The notes: generated from the sequence alone by a model not told the origin. 5,539 nt of DNA from an uncultured Clostridium sp. (GCA_946498265.1 CAMMNR010000127.1:1-5539); one strand, 5' to 3'; shown: positions 1 through 5,212, counted from the stretch's first letter. Program-made: numbers and translations.

Positions 1-47
1 GCAATACTTTTTAAATTGCAACCAAAACTTTACATCTCGATAAATTA

Positions 48-674
48 CTATTTATTATAATAAAATTCCTTTATGGTATTTGCAAATTCTTCTGGTGTAT
101 CAATATTAATTTCATGTCCTGCACCTTGTATAACTTTTATTTTACTATTTTTTATATTACTATTTAACTGTCTTGCACTTTCCATATTTAAAGTATCTTT
201 TTCACCACATATTATTAATGTATTACATTGTATTTTTGATACCTTAAATTTAATATTTAGTTCCGCTAGTGAATTACTTAATTCTATAAAATTTTTTTTT
301 GAAATTCCTATATTTTCAAAATTCTTTTTAGGTATAAACTTAAAAACAAAATTTTGAAATCTTAATAATTTTTTTGGTAATTCATATGGTGTTCCACTAA
401 GAATGATAGAATTTACTTTTTGAGGGTATTCTACGGCATAATCAATAGCAAGTATTCCTCCGAGCGAAAGACCAACTAAATTTAATTTTTCTTTAAAACC
501 ATTGCAATAATCTGCAAAAGCTCTATATAAATTATCATAATTTAATTGATAATTTTTAGCAATTTCAAACACATTAGGTGTTTTAACATCAATATTATCT
601 TCATTTAGTATAGTTTTTACTTTATCCCAACTTGATTCATTTTGTCCCATTCCATGAATTAATATATTTATCAC
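48..674 (-). CDS. Alpha/beta hydrolase (208 aa), ICE cargo
   Basis: A small cytoplasmic serine hydrolase of the alpha/beta-hydrolase fold; the substrate cannot be told from sequence. Visible motifs are the N-terminal HGMG oxyanion-hole segment (residues 7-10), the nucleophile elbow GLSLGG with Ser70, the acid in CGEKD (Asp160) and the histidine in GAGHE (His187), so the catalytic triad is complete and in order. At 208 aa it is shorter than typical 250-300 aa members, meaning a reduced cap domain between residues about 95 and 145. There is no signal peptide. The start is GTG (672-674), chosen because AGGAG lies 8 bases upstream and the protein begins directly with the first beta strand. It lies 11 bases after the 72-aa gene, whose stop codon abuts this ribosome binding site, so the two are probably translationally coupled. 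It points away from the repressor and looks like element cargo. Esterase, lipase or quorum-signal hydrolase roles are all possible. Confidence 0.85.
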   Translation of the reverse strand: MINILIHGMGQNESSWDKVKTILNEDNIDVKTPNVFEIAKNYQLNYDNLYRAFADYCNGFKEKLNLVGLSLGGILAIDYAVEYPQKVNSIILSGTPYELPKKLLRFQNFVFKFIPKKNFENIGISKKNFIELSNSLAELNIKFKVSKIQCNTLIICGEKDTLNMESARQLNSNIKNSKIKVIQGAGHEINIDTPEEFANTIKEFYYNK

Positions 675-685
675 TTTTATATCTC

Positions 686-904
686 CTATTTTTCATTTCT
701 TACAAAAACATTTAATACATCACCATATTTAGTAAGTGCTGTTCCTATATCGCCATTCTTTGAACTCATACTAAAAATATAATCCCCAATAATATTACTA
801 AAAGATTTAATTTCATCTTTTGAATATTCTCTATTTTCACTTTTTATTCCTATTTCTTGTAATAATTCTTTATTTTTCTTGGATAAATCATTTTCTAAAT
901 TCAT
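686..904 (-). CDS. Small conserved-looking protein of unknown function (72 aa)
   Basis: I do not recognise a characterised family. The protein is soluble, charged and without a membrane segment: a lysine/glutamate-rich N-terminal helix (residues 1-25), then a segment 27-72 containing YSKDEIKSF, the motif SSKNGDIG (residues 48-55) and a YGDVLN motif near the C-terminus. It loosely recalls short uncharacterised clostridial proteins, but that is from memory. The ATG start is supported by AAAGGAG about 10 bases upstream and by a good promoter at 941-969. It is the first gene of a two-gene operon with the alpha/beta hydrolase; its stop codon TAG runs into the hydrolase ribosome binding site. The pairing suggests a shared role, possibly as regulator or partner of the hydrolase, but nothing in the sequence proves it. 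Confidence 0.75.
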   Translation of the reverse strand: MNLENDLSKKNKELLQEIGIKSENREYSKDEIKSFSNIIGDYIFSMSSKNGDIGTALTKYGDVLNVFVRNEK

Positions 905-940
905 TTTTTGGTCTCTCCTTTTATGGTTTTATATATGAAA

Positions 941-969
941 AATATATCATAATAAATTACTTTTTTCAA
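941..969 (-). promoter_or_regulatory. Promoter of the cargo operon
   Basis: On the minus strand, TTGAAA (964-969) and TATATT (941-946) are separated by exactly 17 bases, with a TG one base before the -10 box (extended -10). This is the best sigma-A-type promoter in the window. Transcription would begin near 934, leaving a leader of about 30 bases with AAAGGAG before the ATG at 904. The -35 box lies just beyond the T-run of the repressor terminator, so the cargo operon appears insulated from the repressor gene and constitutively expressed. Confidence 0.65.
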
Positions 970-1002
970 CAAAAAACTAGCAGAAAAAGTATCTCTGCTA
1001 GT
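970..1002 (-). terminator. Rho-independent terminator of the repressor gene
   Basis: ACTAGCAGA (976-984) and TCTGCTAGT (994-1002) form a perfect 9-bp stem with a 9-base loop. Read on the minus strand it is followed by a run of T. The repressor stop codon (998-1000) lies inside the stem, so transcription ends immediately after the gene and before the cargo promoter. Confidence 0.75.
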
Positions 1003-1339
1003 CTTCATCTTCAAAGTAGCTTTTAAGAGTAGAAATAAACTTTAAATACATTTTCAATTCTTTTTTTGTACTATTATCTAAAAAATTATCTATCGTTTTT
1101 CTTGTAGTCAAATTTTTTGTTTCACTATTTCCATATAAAATATAATCTGTAGTTGTGCCAGTTGCAGTACATATTTTATTTAAGGCCTTAACACTAACAT
1201 TAAGTGTACCTGTTTCTAATTTTCCTAAATGATTTTCTGATAAACCGCATCTTTCGGCAAATAATTGCCTTGATTCATGGTATATTTCTTCTCTAATTTT
1301 TCTTATTCTCATTCCAATTTTTACTGCATCTAAAATCAT
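998..1339 (-). CDS. XRE-family transcriptional repressor (Tn916 Orf9-like, 113 aa)
   Basis: A cytoplasmic DNA-binding regulator expected to repress the divergent Orf7/Orf8 operon and so keep the element quiescent. Residues about 7-65 form a Cro/CI-type helix-turn-helix: IRKIREE, then RQLFAERCGLSENHLGKLETG with the recognition helix near SENHLGKLE, and the closing segment KALNKICTATGTTTDYIL. The C-terminal 45 residues are a short charged helical region, probably for dimerisation. The start is ATG at 1337-1339, with GAAGGAGG six bases upstream. The frame stays open upstream to 1516, but that extension has no ribosome binding site and is unlike an XRE protein, so I excluded it. Size, orientation and position match Orf9 of Tn916, although sequence identity looks low. 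It stands alone with its own terminator. Repression of the neighbouring operon is inferred from context. Confidence 0.88.
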   Translation of the reverse strand: MILDAVKIGMRIRKIREEIYHESRQLFAERCGLSENHLGKLETGTLNVSVKALNKICTATGTTTDYILYGNSETKNLTTRKTIDNFLDNSTKKELKMYLKFISTLKSYFEDED

Positions 1340-1684
1340 AATTAGCCTCCTTCTTCCTAATACTACTATTTTATCTTCCTTTATAAGAATATTACACTCC
1401 TTATTACTGACAAAATATATGACAAATAGGAATTTAAAATTATAAAAAGGCAGTAAAATACAGTGTTTTAGAAATTGTACATTTTCTAATAACTGACATG
1501 ATACGATAAACTGCACTACTTTTCGACAAATTTTGCACTTTTCTTTTTGTATAATTCCTGTGGGTTTATATACCTATTTAGGAAGAATATAAATTGAAGG
1601 TGCAAAAGAGTATTAAAAAAATACGAATGATATTTATGTTTCATTACTAGATAGGTACAATAGACTCATTTTTTATATATTTTA
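1340..1684. promoter_or_regulatory. Divergent control region between repressor and Orf7-like gene
   Basis: No gene is supported in this AT-rich stretch. It must hold the repressor promoter (leftward) and the Orf7 promoter (rightward). Candidates are a leftward TATAAT at 1439-1444 with no clear -35, a rightward TATAAT at 1550-1555 with no clear -35, and a rightward TTTATG-17-TACAAT at 1633-1661. Repeats that could be operators are TGACAAA at 1408-1414 and 1420-1426 (12 bases apart), ACTGACA at 1406-1412 and 1492-1498, and the inverted pair TTTTGCAC (1531-1538) and GTGCAAAA (1600-1607), which flanks the TATAAT at 1550. Assignment of any one element is uncertain. Confidence 0.45.
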
Positions 1685-1774
1685 AAGGAAGGAGGTTTTA
1701 TTTTTATACTTCAAGCAAGTATTCCTCTTAGATAGGAATATCAAACCCAAATTTAAGATTTGGGAGGAATACTT
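1685..1774 (+). promoter_or_regulatory. mRNA leader with alternative pairings around the Orf7 start
   Basis: Segment A (1717-1727, AAGTATTCCTC) is perfectly complementary over 11 bases to segment C (1764-1774), which covers part of the Orf7 ribosome binding site and ends one base before the ATG. Segment A can instead pair with segment B (1734-1741) in an 8-bp hairpin. A third hairpin, CCCAAAT (1746-1752) with ATTTGGG (1758-1764), also takes the GGG of the ribosome binding site. A strong AAGGAAGGAGG lies at 1685-1695 and is followed by a short open stretch ending at TAG (1733-1735) across segment A, but with no ATG, GTG or TTG; only an ATT (1700) is suitably placed. The arrangement resembles translational attenuation; the leader peptide is speculative. 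Confidence 0.5.
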
Positions 1775-2182
1775 ATGGGAGATAAAAATAACTATAAGCA
1801 AGAAAGGTTTGATAGTTTCCTAAATAAAACTATAATTCTATCATCTAGAACTTATTTCAAAAAACAATCAAATATTAGTAATAAAGAAAAAACAATTGTA
1901 GATAATGAGGATTATTCTGCTTATTTACAAGATTTTATTGCGAGTGATGCACACTTGTCTGATATTGACAAAATTGATTTGTCTTTACAATTAAAAAATG
2001 CCCTTAATTCACTGACTGCTATCGAACAGTCGGTGATTTTTTTGCTTTTTCAAGAAGAATTATCACAAGATGAAGCAGCTAAAATACTTGAAATATGGTC
2101 TAAATCTGTTAGCAGAATAAAAGTACGAGCTATTGAAAAATTAAGAAAATATTTGAAAGGAGATTTAAATAATGAAAGATAA
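1775..2182 (+). CDS. Sigma-70 region 4-like regulator (Tn916 Orf7-like, 135 aa)
   Basis: A cytoplasmic positive regulator of the element, resembling the sigma-factor-like Orf7 of Tn916. The C-terminal part, residues about 72-126, is a sigma-70 region 4: LNSLTAIEQSVIFLLFQEELSQDEAA (residues 78-102, broken here by domain) leads into a helix-turn-helix at about 96-122, with the recognition helix in SKSVSRIKVRAIEKL. The N-terminal 60 residues are polar and lack recognisable sigma region 2, so it would need another way to contact RNA polymerase, or act as a DNA-binding activator. A tryptophan (WSK, near residue 108) sits where region 4 proteins usually have a small or polar residue. The ATG at 1775 was chosen over a TTG at 1760 because GGGAGG (1762-1767) lies 7 bases before it and would otherwise be inside the gene. 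Expression is probably controlled by the foldable leader upstream and by the divergent repressor. It overlaps the next gene by 11 bases. Confidence 0.85.
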   Translation: MGDKNNYKQERFDSFLNKTIILSSRTYFKKQSNISNKEKTIVDNEDYSAYLQDFIASDAHLSDIDKIDLSLQLKNALNSLTAIEQSVIFLLFQEELSQDEAAKILEIWSKSVSRIKVRAIEKLRKYLKGDLNNER

Positions 2183-2363
2183 AAATTTATTTGAATTAGG
2201 TAAATTAGCACAACAAGGAAATGATATGGCAATGTTAGAAATTATTGAAAGAAAAAAGAAAATGATAAAAAAATATAGTTTTGGAGACGAAGATAGATAC
2301 CAATTTATCATTTTAAAATTAATTGAAGGAATAAAAAGATATAATTTTGAAAAAAAATTATAA
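2172..2363 (+). CDS. Helix-turn-helix protein of conjugative transposons (Tn916 Orf8-like, 63 aa)
   Basis: A small regulator typical of Tn916-family elements, resembling the HTH_16 family. Visible signature: LFELGKLAQQGNDMAMLEIIE (read in two parts, residues 6-26), a basic KKKMIKKYS turn, then DEDRYQFIILKLIEGIKRYNF at the C-terminus. This pattern of an 'AQ-GN-AM' helix and a closing 'LI-I-RF/YNF' helix also recalls the N-terminal part of sigma factors. The usual partner, Orf7, lies immediately upstream, so the two may together form a split sigma-like pair; that is inference. Start ATG at 2172 with AAAGGAG (2156-2162) nine bases before, inside the 3' end of the Orf7-like gene; the 11-base overlap suggests translational coupling. 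At 63 aa it is slightly short for the family but looks complete, ending in TAA. Confidence 0.82.
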   Translation: MKDKNLFELGKLAQQGNDMAMLEIIERKKKMIKKYSFGDEDRYQFIILKLIEGIKRYNFEKKL

Positions 2364-2376
2364 AGTTTGGGTAGAT

Positions 2377-2406
2377 TTTCGCTGACTTACTCACTGTATA
2401 TATAAT
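2377..2406 (+). promoter_or_regulatory. Possible promoter upstream of the xis operon
   Basis: A consensus TATAAT lies at 2401-2406. The only -35 candidates are poor: TTCGCT at 2378-2383 with 17-base spacing, or CTGACT at 2382-2387 with spacing of only 13. A regulated promoter needing an activator such as the Orf7-like protein is possible. Transcripts starting here would run into the hairpin centred near 2456. Confidence 0.3.
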
Positions 2407-2438
2407 GAAGGGCAAATTTTAAGGAAGCACTATATTGA

Positions 2439-2475
2439 AAAGGACAGATAAGACAAGCTCTTATCTGTCTTTACT
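2439..2475 (+). terminator. Strong hairpin, probable terminator or attenuator
   Basis: GACAGATAAGA (2443-2453) and TCTTATCTGTC (2459-2469) pair perfectly over 11 bp with a 5-base loop, extended by a G-T and two A-T pairs at the base. The following TTTACTTAAATTT is only partly T-rich, so termination may be incomplete. It separates the Orf7/Orf8 genes from the operon that ends with xis, and would reduce readthrough into it. Confidence 0.55.
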
Positions 2476-2501
2476 TAAATTTAAGAAAGGAGAATATAGA
2501 T

Positions 2502-2672
2502 ATGTTTTTCAGATGTCTATTATTAGGAATATCCCTTGTTGTAGTACTTTTCTTTTTTGATATTTTATTACCTAAACTTAAATTAAAATATCGTTTATAT
2601 AAAGAATTAAAAGAAAAGAAAAAAAGAGAAGAAGCCTTCGCTAAAAAGATGAAAGAATTAGAAATTAAGTAA
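2502..2672 (+). CDS. Small single-pass membrane protein (56 aa), function unknown
   Basis: A short gene below common length cut-offs. It starts with ATG at 2502, with AAGAAAGGAG about 11 bases upstream, and ends in TAA at 2670-2672. Residues about 5-24 form a hydrophobic transmembrane segment (CLLLGISLVVVLFFFDILL), followed by a strongly basic and charged tail (residues 25-56) rich in lysine, arginine and glutamate. The few residues before the segment and the positive tail predict the N-terminus outside and the tail in the cytoplasm. No family is recognised. The clear ribosome binding site, uninterrupted frame and membrane-protein composition argue it is real. It is the first gene of the small-gene operon leading to xis. 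Confidence 0.65.
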   Translation: MFFRCLLLGISLVVVLFFFDILLPKLKLKYRLYKELKEKKKREEAFAKKMKELEIK

Positions 2673-2748
2673 ATTTCTAATAGTCTTGTTATACCTAAAA
2701 AGTGTCGACAAAAAATTAACCAGCAAAAACATAGGGTGGTATTTATAT

Positions 2749-3171
2749 ATGGAAACCTTAAAAGATAAAATATTTGAAATGTTTTATATTAAGCATTTAA
2801 AAGTAAAAGATATAGCAGAAAGAGAAAAAGTTTCTTCAGCATATATAACAAAAGTTGTAAAAACAGATGTAAGGTATAAAACAGAAAAAGCATTTAGAAA
2901 AAATAAATCAAAAGAAAAAAGGAAATTAGCTCAAAATAAATTTAATAAACAAAAGAGAGAAAAGCAAAGAATTGAAGATAATTATGCTTTTGTACAAGAA
3001 CAACATAAAGAAGCATCACGAGAATTATCAAAAAGCAAGAGATTGAGTGATGAAAATTATAGAAAATGGAATAAAAGTGCTTATACATATAACCCTTCAA
3101 AACACAGATACGAGTTTGATAAAACTCTTGGTCGTTCTTATGATGTACCAAAATATATAAAAGAAAGGTAA
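2749..3171 (+). CDS. HTH DNA-binding protein with basic coiled coil (140 aa)
   Basis: Residues about 16-38 (LKVKDIAEREKVSSAYITKVV) form a helix-turn-helix like those of transposases and sigma region 4. A long, very basic and probably coiled-coil helix follows (about 44-100, many KR and KE pairs). The C-terminal 40 residues are a distinct, less charged segment containing RKWNKSAYTYN and GRSYDVPKYI. Similar proteins occur on clostridial chromosomes, phages and ICEs as uncharacterised DNA-binding proteins; this is from memory. The ATG at 2749 was preferred to a TTG at 2686 because AGGGTGG lies 9 bases before it and the extension is not HTH-like. It precedes the 81-aa gene by only 7 bases. It could be an extra regulator of excision or a nucleoid-type factor. 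Confidence 0.72.
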   Translation: METLKDKIFEMFYIKHLKVKDIAEREKVSSAYITKVVKTDVRYKTEKAFRKNKSKEKRKLAQNKFNKQKREKQRIEDNYAFVQEQHKEASRELSKSKRLSDENYRKWNKSAYTYNPSKHRYEFDKTLGRSYDVPKYIKER

Positions 3172-3178
3172 GTAAATT

Positions 3179-3424
3179 ATGGAACAAAAATTATTAAAAG
3201 TTTTTCAGTTAGCAGATAGATTAAATACTAAACAAAGTAAGATATATGCAGAAATTAACTATACTGCTAATGATAGTCAAAAATTAGAAATATGTATTAG
3301 ACGAAAAAAAGATTTTTCTTATATTGAAAAATGTGAAATTTGTATTCAAGAAAATTCAGAAATTAGATGGGACAATATTATTACATTGTTTGAAACTTTT
3401 ATTGGAGGTGTCAAAGATGAATAA
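3179..3424 (+). CDS. Hypothetical protein (81 aa) of the xis operon
   Basis: I do not know a function for this. It is a small soluble protein with an N-terminal helix (residues 1-19, LLKVFQLADRL), a beta-rich centre (IYAEINYTA, KLEICIRRK, YIEKCEICIQ) and a C-terminal helix (NIITLFETFIGGV). The alternating strands suggest a compact alpha/beta domain; the two cysteines sit in the repeated-looking 'K-EICI' strands (residues about 35-40 and 52-56). Start ATG at 3179, with GAAAGG about nine bases upstream inside the end of the previous gene. Its 3' end overlaps the next gene by 8 bases, so translation of the two is likely coupled. Proteins of this kind recur on clostridial mobile elements, in my recollection. 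Confidence 0.7.
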   Translation: MEQKLLKVFQLADRLNTKQSKIYAEINYTANDSQKLEICIRRKKDFSYIEKCEICIQENSEIRWDNIITLFETFIGGVKDE

Positions 3425-3638
3425 AAAAGAAGCTGTTGCTTATGCACAAGTTGCGCTTGATTATATGCAAAGTTCTAAATATACTGGCGAAATTAATCCT
3501 GCGACACTTGGTGTGGAAATGAAACAATGTTTTAAATTGTATCCTAGAAATATTATACAAAACATTGCTGATTCTCAAAGTTGGGCTAGAAATAAATTAC
3601 AAAAAATTAAAGATGGATGTGATATAGATGCAAAATAA
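3417..3638 (+). CDS. Hypothetical protein (73 aa) of the xis operon
   Basis: A small, mostly helical protein of unknown function: an N-terminal helix (KKEAVAYAQVALDYMQSS), a loop with GEINPATLG, then a longer helical part (VEMKQCFKLYPRNIIQNIADSQSWARNKLQKIK). There is no signal peptide or membrane segment. The ATG at 3417 has an excellent ribosome binding site, GGAGGTG (3404-3410), which decides the start; an in-frame ATG at 3324 lies inside the upstream gene and is rejected. It overlaps the 81-aa gene by 8 bases and xis by 11 bases, so the three are probably translated as a unit. Confidence 0.7.
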   Translation: MNKKEAVAYAQVALDYMQSSKYTGEINPATLGVEMKQCFKLYPRNIIQNIADSQSWARNKLQKIKDGCDIDAK

Positions 3639-3822
3639 TGATGAAAAAATAGGATTAAATATTAGTGAAGCAGCAAATTTAATGGGAATAAGTAAAAACT
3701 TAATGGGTGAACTAGTAAAATATCCTGATTTTCCCTGTATAAAATTTAAAAGAAGAATTGTCATTAACAAAAAAATGTTGCAAGAGTGGTTTGATGAAAA
3801 CTCTGGAAGATTTTTTACTTAA
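3628..3822 (+). CDS. xis: Excisionase (Xis), 64 aa
   Basis: A small winged-helix DNA-bending protein that would direct the integrase to excise the element. Residues 8-60 match the excisionase/HTH_17 pattern: ISEAANLMGISKNLMGELVK is a MerR-like helix-turn-helix, FPCIKFKRRIVINKKML is the wing with basic residues for the minor groove, and LQEWFDENSG is the closing helix. Length is close to the 67 aa of Tn916 Xis. The ATG at 3628 lies inside the end of the previous gene (11-base overlap) and has only a weak ribosome binding site (GGATGTG), so its translation probably depends on coupling. It is directly followed by the int promoter and hairpin. The position just before int is diagnostic for Tn916-like modules. 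Confidence 0.87.
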   Translation: MQNNDEKIGLNISEAANLMGISKNLMGELVKYPDFPCIKFKRRIVINKKMLQEWFDENSGRFFT

Positions 3823-3825
3823 ATA

Positions 3826-3854
3826 TTGCTTATATTTTTATATTAATATATAAT
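3826..3854 (+). promoter_or_regulatory. Probable promoter of the integrase gene
   Basis: TTGCTT (3826-3831) and a consensus TATAAT (3849-3854) are separated by exactly 17 bases, four bases after the xis stop codon. The expected start point, near 3861, lies within the left arm of the hairpin that follows. Int could therefore be made independently of the regulated xis operon. Confidence 0.5.
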
Positions 3855-3902
3855 AGAGAATATTAAATATTGTGCTTTTTACCTTTAATGTTCTCTATTT
3901 TT
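3852..3902 (+). terminator. Terminator-like hairpin between xis and int
   Basis: Positions 3852-3867 and 3884-3899 pair over 16 bp with a single T-G wobble and a 16-base loop; five T follow (3898-3902). The stem is AT-rich but long. It overlaps the -10 box of the int promoter. Transcripts arriving from the xis operon contain the whole hairpin and may terminate, whereas those starting near 3861 lack most of the left arm and should not fold it. Confidence 0.55.
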
Positions 3903-3919
3903 GAATGGGGGAAAAAATA

Positions 3920-5194
3920 ATGGCAAAAACTTCACAAAAAGAGCCTGTTAAAAAAAAGAGAAATACAAGAGGAATGGGATCAATACGACAAAAAAATGGA
4001 GGATATGAAGGAAGAATTACAGTTAAAGTAAATGGTAAATCCAAACAAATATCATTATTTAATAAAGACAAAAGAGTTTTAGTTCAAGAAATGATACGAG
4101 TTAAGCAAGAGTCTAATGAAAATGCTTATATAGAAAAAGACAAAATCACATTAGAAGAATGGCTTAAAAAATGGGTTCGTATTCACAAAAGACCTTTTGT
4201 TACAGCTAGAACTCTACAAGGGTACATTGAAAAAATAAATGCTAATATTATTCCACATTTAGGTAGTTATCCAATGCAATCTTTAGATAGACTTATTTTG
4301 CAAGAGTATTTCTCTAATTTATCAACAGGTAATGAAAAAAAATCAATAAAAAAATATTCTCCTAAAACAATAAGGGAGATAAAAAGTATTTTAAATATGG
4401 CTTTTGCGGATGCTGAAATAGACAAAATTGTTAAATATAATCCTATTCCAACTATTCGCACACCTAAAGTTAGAAAGAAAAAGAAAACACCTACATTATC
4501 ACCAACTGAACAGCAAGAATTAATGAATATCTTGCTATCTGAACAAAATGGGCTATGTTACATTTTTATTTTAAACACAGGATTAAGGCCAGGTGAAAAT
4601 GGAGGTATTAAATGGAAACATTATAGTTACAAAGAATCTAATATAAAAGTTAGAGATAATTATGGTAAAATTACCTATTATGATGATAATTTTAAAAAAA
4701 TCGAATCTACTTATGAGGAAAAAGATTTGAAAACAGCATCAAGTTATAGAACTATTCCGTTACAAAAATGGCTAAATGAATTGATGCATTTGTTTATGCT
4801 ATCTGAAATGAAACAAAAAGGATATACAAGCAAAGAACAAATGGAAGATAACTACATTTTTGTTAATAATTTAGGAAATCCTTTAAGTAGTGATTATCTA
4901 TGGGATACTTTAGATAGAATGTTAAAAAGGCATGACTTTAAACATGTTAGTGTTTACCAGTTAAGACATTTATTTGCAACAAGATGTGTAGATGTTCATA
5001 TTCCGATAAATCAAGTTCAACAATATTTAGGACATACTCTAGGAAGTACAACTGTTGATTTTTATGTTGATTATGATGAAGAAACAAACAAAAAGGAAAT
5101 TGAAAAATTAGAAACAATAAATAATATAAATGTTTTACCTGAAAAACTAAAAGATATATCATCTGTTCTTTTAATGGGACAAAAAGTAATTTAA
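3920..5194 (+). CDS. int: Tyrosine integrase of the element (424 aa)
   Basis: Catalyses site-specific integration and excision of the element. Three domains are visible. Residues about 17-45 are the AP2-like arm-binding domain (RGMGSIRQKNGG, YEGRITVKVNG). Residues about 75-170 are the SAM-like core-binding domain (LEEWLKKWVRIHK, TARTLQGY). Residues about 190-395 are the catalytic domain. Catalytic residues are Arg223 (TGLRPGE), Lys271 (KTASSYRTIPL), Arg349 (YQLRH), His372 (LGH) and the nucleophile Tyr382 (TTVDFY). The box II histidine is replaced by Tyr346. Length is close to Tn916 Int (405 aa), with about 30 residues after the catalytic tyrosine. The start is ATG 3920, with GGGGG 8 bases upstream; an ATG at 3905 would place this site inside the gene. 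The gene ends about 120 bases before the tRNA-fMet attachment site, as expected. Target choice, a tRNA, differs from the loose AT-rich targets of Tn916. Confidence 0.93.
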   Translation: MAKTSQKEPVKKKRNTRGMGSIRQKNGGYEGRITVKVNGKSKQISLFNKDKRVLVQEMIRVKQESNENAYIEKDKITLEEWLKKWVRIHKRPFVTARTLQGYIEKINANIIPHLGSYPMQSLDRLILQEYFSNLSTGNEKKSIKKYSPKTIREIKSILNMAFADAEIDKIVKYNPIPTIRTPKVRKKKKTPTLSPTEQQELMNILLSEQNGLCYIFILNTGLRPGENGGIKWKHYSYKESNIKVRDNYGKITYYDDNFKKIESTYEEKDLKTASSYRTIPLQKWLNELMHLFMLSEMKQKGYTSKEQMEDNYIFVNNLGNPLSSDYLWDTLDRMLKRHDFKHVSVYQLRHLFATRCVDVHIPINQVQQYLGHTLGSTTVDFYVDYDEETNKKEIEKLETINNINVLPEKLKDISSVLLMGQKVI

Positions 5195-5212
5195 AGGGAC
5201 ATTAAAGGGACA
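5171..5212 (+). repeat. Direct repeats TTAAAGGGACA, likely integrase arm-type sites
   Basis: Two identical 11-base copies sit back to back (5191-5201 and 5202-5212), straddling the int stop codon. A third copy with one mismatch, TTAATGGGACA, lies 20 bases upstream (5171-5181). Spacing of 11 and 20 bases puts them on roughly one face of the helix. Their place between int and the attachment core fits binding by the N-terminal domain of Int, like the DR-2 repeats at the ends of Tn916; that role is inferred. Confidence 0.55.

Noticed and set aside
1..20. GCAAT/ATTGC inverted repeat as a terminator of the hydrolase gene
   Set aside because: Only a 5-bp stem with an AT-rich loop and no visible T-run; the rest is outside the window.
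73..357. Rightward open frame over the hydrolase gene
   Set aside because: Antisense shadow of a gene with a complete catalytic triad; no ribosome binding site and low-complexity hydrophobic translation.
612..646. ATGGGACAAAA on the minus strand, matching the third GGGACA repeat near int
   Set aside because: It encodes the HGMGQN oxyanion-hole segment of the hydrolase, so the match is explained by coding sequence.
1340..1516. N-terminal extension of the repressor frame to an upstream ATG
   Set aside because: No ribosome binding site at that ATG, hydrophobic unlike-XRE sequence, and a textbook GAAGGAGG directly before the ATG at 1337-1339.
1627..1650. Seven-codon ATG frame as the leader peptide for the Orf7 leader
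   Set aside because: No ribosome binding site, and it ends well before the foldable segments.
1760..1774. TTG start for the Orf7-like gene
   Set aside because: It would put the GGGAGG ribosome binding site inside the gene and has no site of its own.
2686..2748. TTG start for the HTH/coiled-coil gene
   Set aside because: No ribosome binding site; the extra 21 residues are not domain-like, and AGGGTGG precedes the ATG at 2749.
3324..3416. Longer form of the 73-aa gene
   Set aside because: It would overlap the 81-aa gene by about 100 bases; GGAGGTG marks the ATG at 3417 as the start.
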